Below, one piece after another: positions 55,930 through 63,569 of a stretch of DNA of 64,000 nt. The notes below the pieces were generated by a model. The model did no database searches, was not told where the DNA came from, and saw only the letters and a program-made list of their open reading frames with translations. The DNA comes from Methanobacterium paludis. Its GTDB lineage: Archaea; Methanobacteriota; Methanobacteria; Methanobacteriales; Methanobacteriaceae. Each line of letters starts with the position of its first letter. The first letter of the stretch is position 1. The translations under genes were made by a program, and so were the position numbers. The stretch spans positions 2,171,001-2,235,000 of the forward strand of contig NC_015574.1 of the NCBI RefSeq assembly GCF_000214725.1, written 5' to 3'.

Positions 55930-57182
55930 CAGTATAGGCCACCCCTAAGATAATTTGTTATCCTGTCAGTTGTAGATTGATGTATTCTCCTTATAACTGC
56001 TTTCCCATCCTCGAAGTTGTGAACGGTTGCAACCACTCCAAGGTCCTGAAGGTGGTGAACAAACTCTGCAGCCTCCTCGTAACTATCAACGTGAATGACC
56101 AGATCCTCCCCTGCCACCTTCTCCTTAGAAACATGTTTTATTGTATTAAGCATTGGGTACAAAATGGCTTCACCAAGTCTCTGAGCCCTCTTTTTAAGAT
56201 CCTCTCCGGATTCGTCCAGTTCATAGGCTTGAAAACCTTCCCTTATCACTCTGCTGAAGAAAAATGGCCTTCCAAAGTCAAATGGATATGTGAATGCATA
56301 TTTAAGCTCGTCTGCATGTGCATGTGATGATGTGTACTTCAAAGGAGGTATCTGCATCTGGGGGTCCTTCATAACCACGCCCTCTCTGTTTGTTTGTTCA
56401 AGGTTTTTTATGATACCCCCCACCTCAAAAACGGCTTCATCAACACCATAAATTCCAAAGAGTCTTACAGATGGCAGACCATATTTTTCAAGCATCCCCC
56501 TCTTGTCATGCAGGGACATTGGTTGGTTTGTTACCTTCTCCCTGAGATCAAATATCCTAAACCCCAGACTGCCAATCTCTTTGTAGTAATGTGTTACATA
56601 GGGATTTTCTGTTCCAACCATCTCACCACATATTACCAGTTCAGGATGATCCTTGAAAAAATCAGTCATATCCATGATTTCAGGTGCTTTTCGAGTGGTG
56701 TATGGACATATGTACCCTCCTCTGGTAAATGCAATTATTCTACCGTTTACAAGGGCTATTCTGACGTTGTACCCGTTCATCTTTTCTTCAACGGCCACTT
56801 CATCCGTAAAATGATCCTTCAAGGTAGGGGATAACATCAGAGTCCTTCTTATCTTTGGAAACCCTCTTATAACCTCAATTTCATCTCCAAAACATATCAT
56901 GGTTCCGGATTCTATATTGTGTATCCTTTTTCGAAATTGAAGGGCATTCACACCTTGAGAATCGTAGAATTTTATATTTCCCCTTTGAAACGACCTTTCC
57001 AGCTGATGGGACTCTAAACCAACAATTTTTGAGAGTTCGGTTTTTACGAAGGAAGGTAAGGTATGGTCGTAGCTAAAGTTGCATGATCGACATTTAAAAA
57101 AAAAGTTTTTATGGGAGTTTGTTCTCCCAATCGTTACATCCATTTTGGAGTTACAGTTTGGACATTTTATCTGCGGTGAAAT
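55929..57182 (-). CDS. ATP-dependent RNA ligase with N-terminal zinc ribbon; non-standard start
   Basis: An RNA ligase of the archaeal Pab1020/MthRnl family. The adenylation motif is VEEKMNGYNVR (Lys as nucleotidyl acceptor), with FTRGGYICPYT, CGEMVG, FRIFDLRE and REGVVMKD as further ligase motifs; the C-terminal dimer domain is complete. ATG 57143 would start inside a zinc ribbon whose first half, KCPNC, lies in frame upstream and whose second half is KCRSC. The only way to include it is ATT 57182, directly after the TGA of the upstream CBS gene and eight bases after GGAGG. The CBS gene is in the same frame. Confidence 0.8.
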   Translation of the reverse strand: MSPQIKCPNCNSKMDVTIGRTNSHKNFFFKCRSCNFSYDHTLPSFVKTELSKIVGLESHQLERSFQRGNIKFYDSQGVNALQFRKRIHNIESGTMICFGDEIEVIRGFPKIRRTLMLSPTLKDHFTDEVAVEEKMNGYNVRIALVNGRIIAFTRGGYICPYTTRKAPEIMDMTDFFKDHPELVICGEMVGTENPYVTHYYKEIGSLGFRIFDLREKVTNQPMSLHDKRGMLEKYGLPSVRLFGIYGVDEAVFEVGGIIKNLEQTNREGVVMKDPQMQIPPLKYTSSHAHADELKYAFTYPFDFGRPFFFSRVIREGFQAYELDESGEDLKKRAQRLGEAILYPMLNTIKHVSKEKVAGEDLVIHVDSYEEAAEFVHHLQDLGVVATVHNFEDGKAVIRRIHQSTTDRITNYLRGGLY

Positions 57183-58007
57183 TCAGTAAACCTCCTCCAT
57201 CTCCACGATAAGATTCATTAGATCCGTTTTTGTGATTATACCTGCGAGCCTGTTTTCACCGTCTGAAACTGGAATTCCACTGAAGTTGTTCTCAAGCATC
57301 AATTGGGATGCCTCTTCTATTGAAGCATCAGAAGTTATTGTTTTCAGGTTCTGGGTCATTACATCACCAACAAGAAGGTTTCTTATCCTTGCTGCTTGAT
57401 GTTTGTCTGGAACGACTTTTCTAAATGAAACCATGGCATTTGCTATGTCTTTGGCAGTTACGATGCCTTCAAGTTCATTTCCTTCAGATACAGGTATTCT
57501 TCCTATTTCTTTGTCTATTATGCATCTTCTTGCGTGAACAAGCCTGTCTTCTGGGCTGACGGTTACAACGTCTTCTGTCATTCTGCTTGCAACATCTGTG
57601 TTGTTGAATGGTTTTCCCTGGCATATCTCTATGAAGTCTGTTTTTGTGAGTATTCCAACTATCTCACCGTCATCCACAACAGGCATTCCACCGATCTTAT
57701 TCTCAATCATGGATTTTGCAGCTTTTCCTATGCTTCTGGCACTTTCAACTGTTACAAGGTCTGTGCTCATTACCGTTGAAACATGAAAATGGGATGGTGC
57801 AAGGTTGCCGTACCTTGATGAACTCAGGCGGATGGCTATATCCTTTTCAGTTAACATTCCCACAAGTTTTTTGACGTTGTCACTGTTGGTATTCACAACA
57901 GGCAGCCTTGAAACTTTATGTTTTTTCATGAGTTTCAGTGCATCGTGGATGTTTTGATCTTTATCTATAAGAAAAACTTTTTCTTTCATTATATCTTTCA
58001 CATGCAT
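57183..58007 (-). CDS. Four-CBS-domain protein (CBS cluster, 5th gene)
   Basis: A 274-residue protein made of four CBS domains, each recognisable by its start (VKDIMKEKVFLI, VSTVMSTDLVTV, VASRMTEDVVTV, VGDVMTQNLKTI) and its GI(I/L)TKTD-type end. CBS pairs bind adenosine nucleotides or S-adenosylmethionine. No other domain is attached, so it probably acts by binding a partner. ATG 58007 follows GAGGTATAAAG. The stop is followed without gap, in frame, by the RNA ligase. Confidence 0.9.
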   Translation of the reverse strand: MHVKDIMKEKVFLIDKDQNIHDALKLMKKHKVSRLPVVNTNSDNVKKLVGMLTEKDIAIRLSSSRYGNLAPSHFHVSTVMSTDLVTVESARSIGKAAKSMIENKIGGMPVVDDGEIVGILTKTDFIEICQGKPFNNTDVASRMTEDVVTVSPEDRLVHARRCIIDKEIGRIPVSEGNELEGIVTAKDIANAMVSFRKVVPDKHQAARIRNLLVGDVMTQNLKTITSDASIEEASQLMLENNFSGIPVSDGENRLAGIITKTDLMNLIVEMEEVY

Positions 58008-58161
58008 CTTTATACCTCACTAAATTGTTTTAAAAGACTCCTGGTTTATTTTTAACGCTTTAAATTTTATTTTCATGATATACTTTCTTTAATGAACTTA
58101 TTTTTATAATTAAAATTGTTTTTTACCTTTTTTAAGGCTTATTTAAAGGATAAAACATGAA

Positions 58162-58182
58162 ATATCCCATCTTATGGGATAT
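58162..58182. promoter_or_regulatory. Perfect 21-base palindrome between CBS genes
   Basis: ATATCCCAT (58162-58170), CTT, ATGGGATAT (58174-58182) form a perfect 9-3-9 inverted repeat in the gap between the fourth and fifth CBS genes. It could be an operator for the downstream gene or a terminator hairpin for the upstream one. The half-site ATATCCCAT also occurs in the fdhC upstream inverted repeat. Confidence 0.5.
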
Positions 58183-58206
58183 ATCACTGAAATATCCTTC
58201 TCAATC

Positions 58207-59046
58207 TCACTGGATACCCTTAATTATGTCTGTTTTGGTTATTATCCCCACAAGAACATCCCCTTCAACAACAGGAACGCCACTTATATTCTTTTCATCC
58301 ATTATATCTGCAGCTTTGGAGGCATCTTCATCTTTAGAAATTTTAACAAGATGATTTTTCATTATATCCCCTGCTGTGAGCATTGAAACCATTCTAACAT
58401 TCTTTTTGCTTTTTCCTTCAGAATTTCTTATGAAGTAAATTTTTTCAACACTCATTCCCGTTTCAGGATCCTCCACCTGTGCAAATGATATATTTTCAGG
58501 CGTTATGATACCAACAGGTTCATTGTCACGGATTACAACAATTTTACCTATTTTATGTTCCTCCATAATACCTATAACATGTGCTATGCTATGATTTTCA
58601 TTAACGGTTATAACATCAGGAGTCATAAGGTCAGAAACTTTCCAATGCCCGTTAAATTTATCAGTGTAGAATTTGAGAAGGTCTGTTTTGGATAGTATTC
58701 CCACAAGGCCTTCTTCATCCACAACAGGTATGGAACTTATGTCTTTTTTTAACATGAGTTCAACCGCATCCCTGAGTTCGTCCTCAGGCGTTAGTGTAAC
58801 TGGGTCAGGGGTCATGACCCTCCTGATGGATATTTTATCTATAGGCCTCATTTTCCATTTTGGCCCGTTTCCCCTCATTTTTTTGGTTAAATCCCGCTCT
58901 GTAACCATTCCAACGGGTTTATCTTCGTTGTCAACCACAACAATTCTGCTAATTCCTTGTTTGAGCATGAGTTTTCTTGCATGTTCAACTTGATCGTTTT
59001 CCTGAACCACGCTCACTTCATCATTCATTACATCTTTAATTTTCAT
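58207..59046 (-). CDS. Four-CBS-domain protein (CBS cluster, 4th gene)
   Basis: A 279-residue protein with four CBS domains (IKDVMNDEVSVV, IRRVMTPDPVTL, VSDLMTPDVITV, AGDIMKNHLVKI). The third is followed by a Lys-rich linker (SEGKSKKNVRMV) before the fourth. No effector domain. ATG 59046 follows GGAGGATATC. Gaps of 100-200 bases on both sides contain hairpins, so it may be transcribed separately. Confidence 0.9.
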   Translation of the reverse strand: MKIKDVMNDEVSVVQENDQVEHARKLMLKQGISRIVVVDNEDKPVGMVTERDLTKKMRGNGPKWKMRPIDKISIRRVMTPDPVTLTPEDELRDAVELMLKKDISSIPVVDEEGLVGILSKTDLLKFYTDKFNGHWKVSDLMTPDVITVNENHSIAHVIGIMEEHKIGKIVVIRDNEPVGIITPENISFAQVEDPETGMSVEKIYFIRNSEGKSKKNVRMVSMLTAGDIMKNHLVKISKDEDASKAADIMDEKNISGVPVVEGDVLVGIITKTDIIKGIQ

Positions 59047-59127
59047 GATATCCTCCGCCTAACGGATTTAAATCCCATAAAAACATTTGATTGAATCTCT
59101 ACTTGAAATTCAGTGAAAATAAAAGAA

Positions 59128-59143
59128 TGAGGGCCCACCCTCA
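59128..59143 (-). terminator. Hairpin plus T-rich tail after the third CBS gene
   Basis: On the minus strand TGAGGG pairs with CCCTCA around a four-base GC loop, immediately after the stop at 59150 and followed by a T-rich stretch. This looks like an intrinsic terminator. Confidence 0.5.
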
Positions 59144-59149
59144 AACCTT

Positions 59150-60100
59150 TTATTCCCATTGCATGCTTAGGGCCTTCAGAATATCGCTCTCTGTTATTAT
59201 TCCTATTAATTCTTCTCTCTGGACAACAGGCAGTCCTCCAATTCCTTCTTTTCCCATGGCATTGCAGAGGTCTCCAAGTCTCGTTCTTTCGGTGGTTGCT
59301 ATGACATCTGTATGCATGATGTCTGTGATCGTTGTGTTCAAAATGTCCTCTGCGCTGTTTGAAACCATCCTGTTGATTAGGTTGTTTTTTCCGATTAATT
59401 CAAGAACATCTGTGGCTGTTACTATACCTACGATCTTATCCTTTTCAGGATGGGATGTTCTTCTTTCTTCTCCAACAACTGGGATTCTTCTCAACTTGTT
59501 CCTTACCATTATCTTTGATGCACCTTCTATTCTGGTTCCAGGGGTTGTTGTTATGACTGGTGTGGTCATGAAGTCTTCAACAACCTCGTCTGTGAGAACT
59601 CCTGCAAGTAAGGTTACGAAGTCTCTTTCTGAGACTATTCCAACAATTTTTTTGTCTGAATCAACCACAGGAAGTGCTCCTACACCTTTATCAATCATTT
59701 TGGTAATTGCATCATTTATAGAGCTTTTATAACCTAAGATTTCAACGTTTCGTGTCATTATCTCCTTCACGGATTCGTTAATAGCTCCCAAAAAGTTCCC
59801 CTGATACTTTTGCTCCACTATCTTGTACTTGTCGCCTCCTCCTAAAAAGTCCAGGATGTCCATGGATGTTACAAGTCCCAGGATTTTTCCTGTTCCAGGA
59901 TCCGTTATTGGAAGCCTTCTGAACTTGTTTTTCACCATCGTTTCAGCGGCTTCTTTTATGGTGGTGCTTTGAGGGATTGTGACCACCTTTTTCTTTGCGA
60001 TGCTCATGACATCGCCTTCGTGTTCTGAGGCGTGGGATTCAAACTCCACTGGGCCTCTGTCCATAGATTTTACTATATTTATAGTTTCTTTTTTTCTCAT
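59150..60100 (-). CDS. Four-CBS-domain protein (CBS cluster, 3rd gene)
   Basis: A 316-residue protein with a 30-residue charged N-terminal extension and four CBS domains (AKKKVVTIPQST, VKEIMTRNVEIL, VEDFMTTPVITT, ITDIMHTDVIAT). The third has a polar insert (GEERRTSHPEKD) typical of methanogen CBS proteins. ATG 60100 follows GAGGTGTATTG. Three repeats of TTACAGTAC lie in the 180-base gap upstream and suggest separate regulation. Confidence 0.9.
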   Translation of the reverse strand: MRKKETINIVKSMDRGPVEFESHASEHEGDVMSIAKKKVVTIPQSTTIKEAAETMVKNKFRRLPITDPGTGKILGLVTSMDILDFLGGGDKYKIVEQKYQGNFLGAINESVKEIMTRNVEILGYKSSINDAITKMIDKGVGALPVVDSDKKIVGIVSERDFVTLLAGVLTDEVVEDFMTTPVITTTPGTRIEGASKIMVRNKLRRIPVVGEERRTSHPEKDKIVGIVTATDVLELIGKNNLINRMVSNSAEDILNTTITDIMHTDVIATTERTRLGDLCNAMGKEGIGGLPVVQREELIGIITESDILKALSMQWE

Positions 60101-60137
60101 CAATACACCTCTTGTGAAAGATGAACGTCAATACCAT

Positions 60138-60199
60138 TTACAGTACCAATTCTAATGAAACACTGTCTTACAGTACCATAGCATAGTCTTACAGTACTA
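60138..60199. repeat. Three TTACAGTACYA repeats upstream of the third CBS gene
   Basis: TTACAGTACCA occurs at 60138-60148 and 60168-60178, and TTACAGTACTA at 60189-60199. Starts are 30 and 21 bases apart, near whole helical turns. CCATAG (60176-60181) and CTATGG (60197-60202) also pair. The element lies 40-100 bases upstream of ATG 60100 on the minus strand. Confidence 0.55.
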
Positions 60200-60281
60200 T
60201 GGCTAAAAAATCTAAAAAACGATCTGAAAATTCGAAAAATAGTTCGAAAAACGTGACGTGGTAACATGTTTATCGTGAAGA

Positions 60282-61097
60282 TCAATTTAAGTACGATCCT
60301 AAAATATCTTCCCTTGAAACTATACCTACCAAATCGGCTTCTTTTGCCCGATTAGGCTCTTTTTTTACGTATTTTGGGTTTGTGACAACTGGAATGCGGC
60401 CAATATCATATTCCACAATGAGTTCGGCAGCTTCTTTAACTCCAGTTTCTGGTGTAACAACAACTGGTGGGGTTCTCATGACCCTTTCAACGCGGATGGA
60501 TCTTTTGGACTCGTTGGATTCTTTATCTATCTTGACATGTCCTGAGTTCAGGATGTCCTTCCGGGTTATGATTCCTATCATCTTCTTCTTTTTAATGACT
60601 GGAAGCCCTGAAAATCCAGTTTCATCCATTTTGTTCCAAATCTTGGATAGAAAATCGTCATAATTACAGGTCACAACGTTCTTTGTTGTCAATTCACTTA
60701 GTGTTTGGACTCTGGGTTTTTCGCCATTATACAAGAATTTTTTAATTATATCTCCAATACTCACCATTCCAACAAGATTCATATTTTCTGTTGATTCCAC
60801 AACCGGTGCCTGTATTGTCCCTGCGTTTAACAATTTTTTTGCGATTTCTGAAATGTCCATTTCAGGGGTTGCAACGACTTTCAGATGCTCCATTATCCCA
60901 CGAGCATCGATGCTTGACTTTGTTGAAGTTATGTTCATCATGTCACCCCGGGTTATTATTCCCTCGAGGCGATTTCCTGAAACAACTGGTATGGATCTAA
61001 ACCAACCTTCTCTGAAGATTGATCTTACTTTGGTTGCGTAGGTGTCAACAGAAACAGATACAGGATCAGATGTCATTATCTCTCCCACGTTGTTCAC
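60282..61097 (-). CDS. Four-CBS-domain protein (CBS cluster, 2nd gene)
   Basis: A 271-residue protein with four CBS domains (VGEIMTSDPVSV, ARGIMEHLKVVA, TTKNVVTCNYDD, VERVMRTPPVVV). The last has the polar insert PKYVKKEPNRAKEAD. The start is GTG 61097, following GAAGGTGATTAAC; GTG 61106 is also in frame but overlaps the RBS. It begins one base after the stop of the first CBS gene, so these two are coupled. Confidence 0.88.
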   Translation of the reverse strand: MNNVGEIMTSDPVSVSVDTYATKVRSIFREGWFRSIPVVSGNRLEGIITRGDMMNITSTKSSIDARGIMEHLKVVATPEMDISEIAKKLLNAGTIQAPVVESTENMNLVGMVSIGDIIKKFLYNGEKPRVQTLSELTTKNVVTCNYDDFLSKIWNKMDETGFSGLPVIKKKKMIGIITRKDILNSGHVKIDKESNESKRSIRVERVMRTPPVVVTPETGVKEAAELIVEYDIGRIPVVTNPKYVKKEPNRAKEADLVGIVSREDILGSYLN

Positions 61098-61098
61098 G

Positions 61099-61665
61099 TT
61101 AATCACCTTCTAAATCTTCTTTACACTCCTCACAAACGAATTTGCCATCAACCTCATCAAGATATTCAAGGTAATTTCCACATATTTCACAGGTGCCAGG
61201 TACAGATTTCTCCATATCTGTGTATTCTGCAGGATTTTCCATCCTGGCATTTTCAACGAGTATATCAGTCAGCTCAGGTGAGACCATCAGAACATCTGTT
61301 GATGTTAATATACCAACAAGACCGCCATCATCTACAACAGGAAGTCTTCTTATATGGTTTTTTGCCATTAACCTTGCAGCCTGGTTAAGTTCACTTCCAG
61401 GATCGATCATTATGAGGTTTTTGGTCATAATATCACCTATAGTTATTTCACTAGCTTGAATATCCCTTGAAACAACCTTGGAAATTATATCACTCTCTGT
61501 GATCAATCCTTCAGGTTCAAGTTCAAGATTGCTTTTAACTATAAGACTGCCTATCTTGAATCTTGTCATCAAAAGAGCTGCATCAGCAATAGTTGTCTTT
61601 GGATCTGCCGTAATTACACTAGACGTCATGGCGTCATGTACTGTGACCTTTGTATCCATCTCCAT
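61099..61665 (-). CDS. Two-CBS-domain protein with C-terminal zinc ribbon (CBS cluster, 1st gene)
   Basis: A 188-residue protein. Residues 1-130 hold one CBS pair (VHDAMTSSVITADPKTT and IGDIMTKNLIMIDPGSE). The C-terminus is a zinc ribbon, CEICGNYLEYLD followed by CEECKEDL. The CBS-zinc-ribbon arrangement is known in archaea and may bind nucleic acid or protein in response to adenylates. ATG 61665 follows GGAGGTTTTTAT, 11 bases after the queE stop, so it is in the queE operon. Confidence 0.9.
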   Translation of the reverse strand: MEMDTKVTVHDAMTSSVITADPKTTIADAALLMTRFKIGSLIVKSNLELEPEGLITESDIISKVVSRDIQASEITIGDIMTKNLIMIDPGSELNQAARLMAKNHIRRLPVVDDGGLVGILTSTDVLMVSPELTDILVENARMENPAEYTDMEKSVPGTCEICGNYLEYLDEVDGKFVCEECKEDLEGD

Positions 61666-61676
61666 ATAAAAACCTC

Positions 61677-62378
61677 CTACCTCACCTTTAGAAGTTTATG
61701 AACTTGAGGGATGACTAAAACATCCAGATACTCTCCCGCTTTTTCAGAGATTCTAAACAATTTACGTTCTTCATCTGCCCACAAGCCAAGGGGACTTACA
61801 GGTTGAATAACCATTGACAAATTGGAGGTATCGGGAACCTCACGAGCTATTCTCGATGCAATATAACCTACCAAGTCAACTTTTGTTGAGGGCATCACAA
61901 CCACTTTACTGTATGTATTTATCCCCTCATCTCTTAATATCTTTATGGATTCAAGTTCGCAACCAAACAGATCATCCCAGTTTGAGGATGCCTCATGTTC
62001 AGGCAACTTAATATCAACCGATGCATAGTCAATTAAATCAACTATTTTGGCTAATTCTTTTGGTAAAGAACCATTTGTTTCTATTAAAGCTTTGAAATTG
62101 TGTTTTTCCAAAAATTCCCTTATAAAATCTGCATGCAACAACGGTTCTCCACCTGTAAATGAAATAGAATGGAAATCCGGAGTTATAATTTCGTTTACCC
62201 TTTCGAAAAGTTCATCCACTGAAATCTCTTCACCGTAGAGTGGATCCTGATTTTTGGAGGTGTCGCAGTAGTTGCATTTCAGGTTACATCCTGAGAACCT
62301 TACGAAGATTTGTCTTCTCCCGATAAGAGTTCCTTCACCCTGAATGCTTGAGAAAACCTCACTTATATGTGCTTTCAT
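61677..62378 (-). CDS. queE: 7-carboxy-7-deazaguanine synthase
   Basis: A 233-residue radical SAM enzyme that makes the deazapurine ring of preQ0 for archaeosine. The N-terminal SEVFSSIQGEGTLIGRRQIF and cluster motif CNLKCNYCD (CX3CX2C), then FTGGEPLLHADF and ETNGSLP, are diagnostic. ATG 62378 follows GGGTGATGTTTAAAA. It lies 22 bases after queD, whose product it uses. Confidence 0.95.
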   Translation of the reverse strand: MKAHISEVFSSIQGEGTLIGRRQIFVRFSGCNLKCNYCDTSKNQDPLYGEEISVDELFERVNEIITPDFHSISFTGGEPLLHADFIREFLEKHNFKALIETNGSLPKELAKIVDLIDYASVDIKLPEHEASSNWDDLFGCELESIKILRDEGINTYSKVVVMPSTKVDLVGYIASRIAREVPDTSNLSMVIQPVSPLGLWADEERKLFRISEKAGEYLDVLVIPQVHKLLKVR

Positions 62379-62400
62379 TTTTAAACATCACCCAACTGTT

Positions 62401-62880
62401 TTACTCGGCGTTTTTTGTGAAATAGGCTCCCTGTCCTATTCCCTCATTCACACATATCTGAACGCTTGAAATTTCGCCCAGTTCTTTCAGTTGCTGGTAG
62501 AGTTCCTCTGCAAAGTACTGGGAAAGATCCTCTGCAGATGTTGATCCAAGATCAAGGAGAACACAATCCTCAACTGGTAGCTTGTATTCTTTTTTGCCGA
62601 TTGAGAATTCCACAGAATCTTCAAGATTTTTAAAATCCATTTCAGGATTTTTTATTGGAATTAAAACTCTGTGGTCAAGTTTTTTGCATATATCCCTCAC
62701 TATGCTCTTCACCTTCTTGAAATCAACTACGAATCCGAATTCTCCTGATCGTTCTCCCTCCACCACAACATCGACTATGTAGGAGTGGCCGTGTATTACA
62801 CCGCAGGACTCATGTTTTGGGATTAGATGAGCTGCTGAAAACCTTAAATTGGCATGGATCCCGTTTATAACAATTTTCAT
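62401..62880 (-). CDS. queD: 6-carboxytetrahydropterin synthase
   Basis: A 159-residue tunnelling-fold enzyme of deazapurine synthesis. Zinc ligands are in RFSAAHLIPKH and CGVIHGHSYIVDV, with the catalytic Cys; KLDHRVLIP and STSAEDLSQYFAEELYQQL, and the final CVNEG Glu, complete the active site. Role: converts dihydroneopterin triphosphate to carboxytetrahydropterin, the QueE substrate, in the archaeosine pathway. AAGGG precedes ATG 62880. Confidence 0.92.
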   Translation of the reverse strand: MKIVINGIHANLRFSAAHLIPKHESCGVIHGHSYIVDVVVEGERSGEFGFVVDFKKVKSIVRDICKKLDHRVLIPIKNPEMDFKNLEDSVEFSIGKKEYKLPVEDCVLLDLGSTSAEDLSQYFAEELYQQLKELGEISSVQICVNEGIGQGAYFTKNAE

Positions 62881-62984
62881 TTTATACCCTTTTTTATCTT
62901 TATGTTAAGATCTTATTTTCAACATTTACTTTCAACCATTCTATTTTTATGATATCAGTTTTTATGATATCATTTGGTTTTATT

Positions 62985-63569
62985 TTAAAATACCCTTGTC
63001 TTGGTTATATCACTTTCAATGGATGAAATTTCCTTGATGTAGTTTGAGCATACTTCATCTGCAACATCAGGAATATTCTCCCGTTTGAGAACTGAACCGC
63101 ATTCTAAAAGGCCTGCAGTTTCAACATCATCAGGTGTTCCCCTTTCTGTGAGGTTCAAAGCAAAGTGTATCTTCATACTGCTTACAGAACATGTTGCTAT
63201 TGAAACACTGAGCTTTCCATCTTTGTCACCCTTCTCAACGTAGAGATCATCCCCGTCCCTACGGGTTTTAATTCCATGGTTATCCAGTATGTCCTTGACT
63301 ATCGTTACGAAGAGCCGCTGCCTATGGTAACATAGTCTCATATCAGCAGGCTGGACATCGAAATGTTCTATTATGAAGTTAATCATTTCCCCGCCTTTTA
63401 TTTCAATACCAACATCTTCGTAGTCTATTAACTCATCTGACCTGATTTCCATTGGGCCTATCCAGCTAACTATGCTGGAATCCTTTATTCCGAATTGTTT
63501 GAATGCCCACATTGGCTGGATCTGGCTTCCATCGTAACTTGTGCCGTTCTCGAGTTTTAGATGTTTCAT
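62985..63569 (-). CDS. DUF366 family protein, first gene of the queD-queE region
   Basis: A 194-residue protein of the archaeal DUF366 family (YDGSQIQPMWAFKQFGI, DSSIVSWIGPMEIRSDELID, LCYHRQRLFVTIV, KIHFALNLTERGTPDDVETA). The family has no assigned function. Its position upstream of queD and queE, in the same direction with a 104-base gap, suggests a link to deazapurine or pterin metabolism, but this is inference. The RBS is weak. Confidence 0.85.
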   Translation of the reverse strand: MKHLKLENGTSYDGSQIQPMWAFKQFGIKDSSIVSWIGPMEIRSDELIDYEDVGIEIKGGEMINFIIEHFDVQPADMRLCYHRQRLFVTIVKDILDNHGIKTRRDGDDLYVEKGDKDGKLSVSIATCSVSSMKIHFALNLTERGTPDDVETAGLLECGSVLKRENIPDVADEVCSNYIKEISSIESDITKTRVF

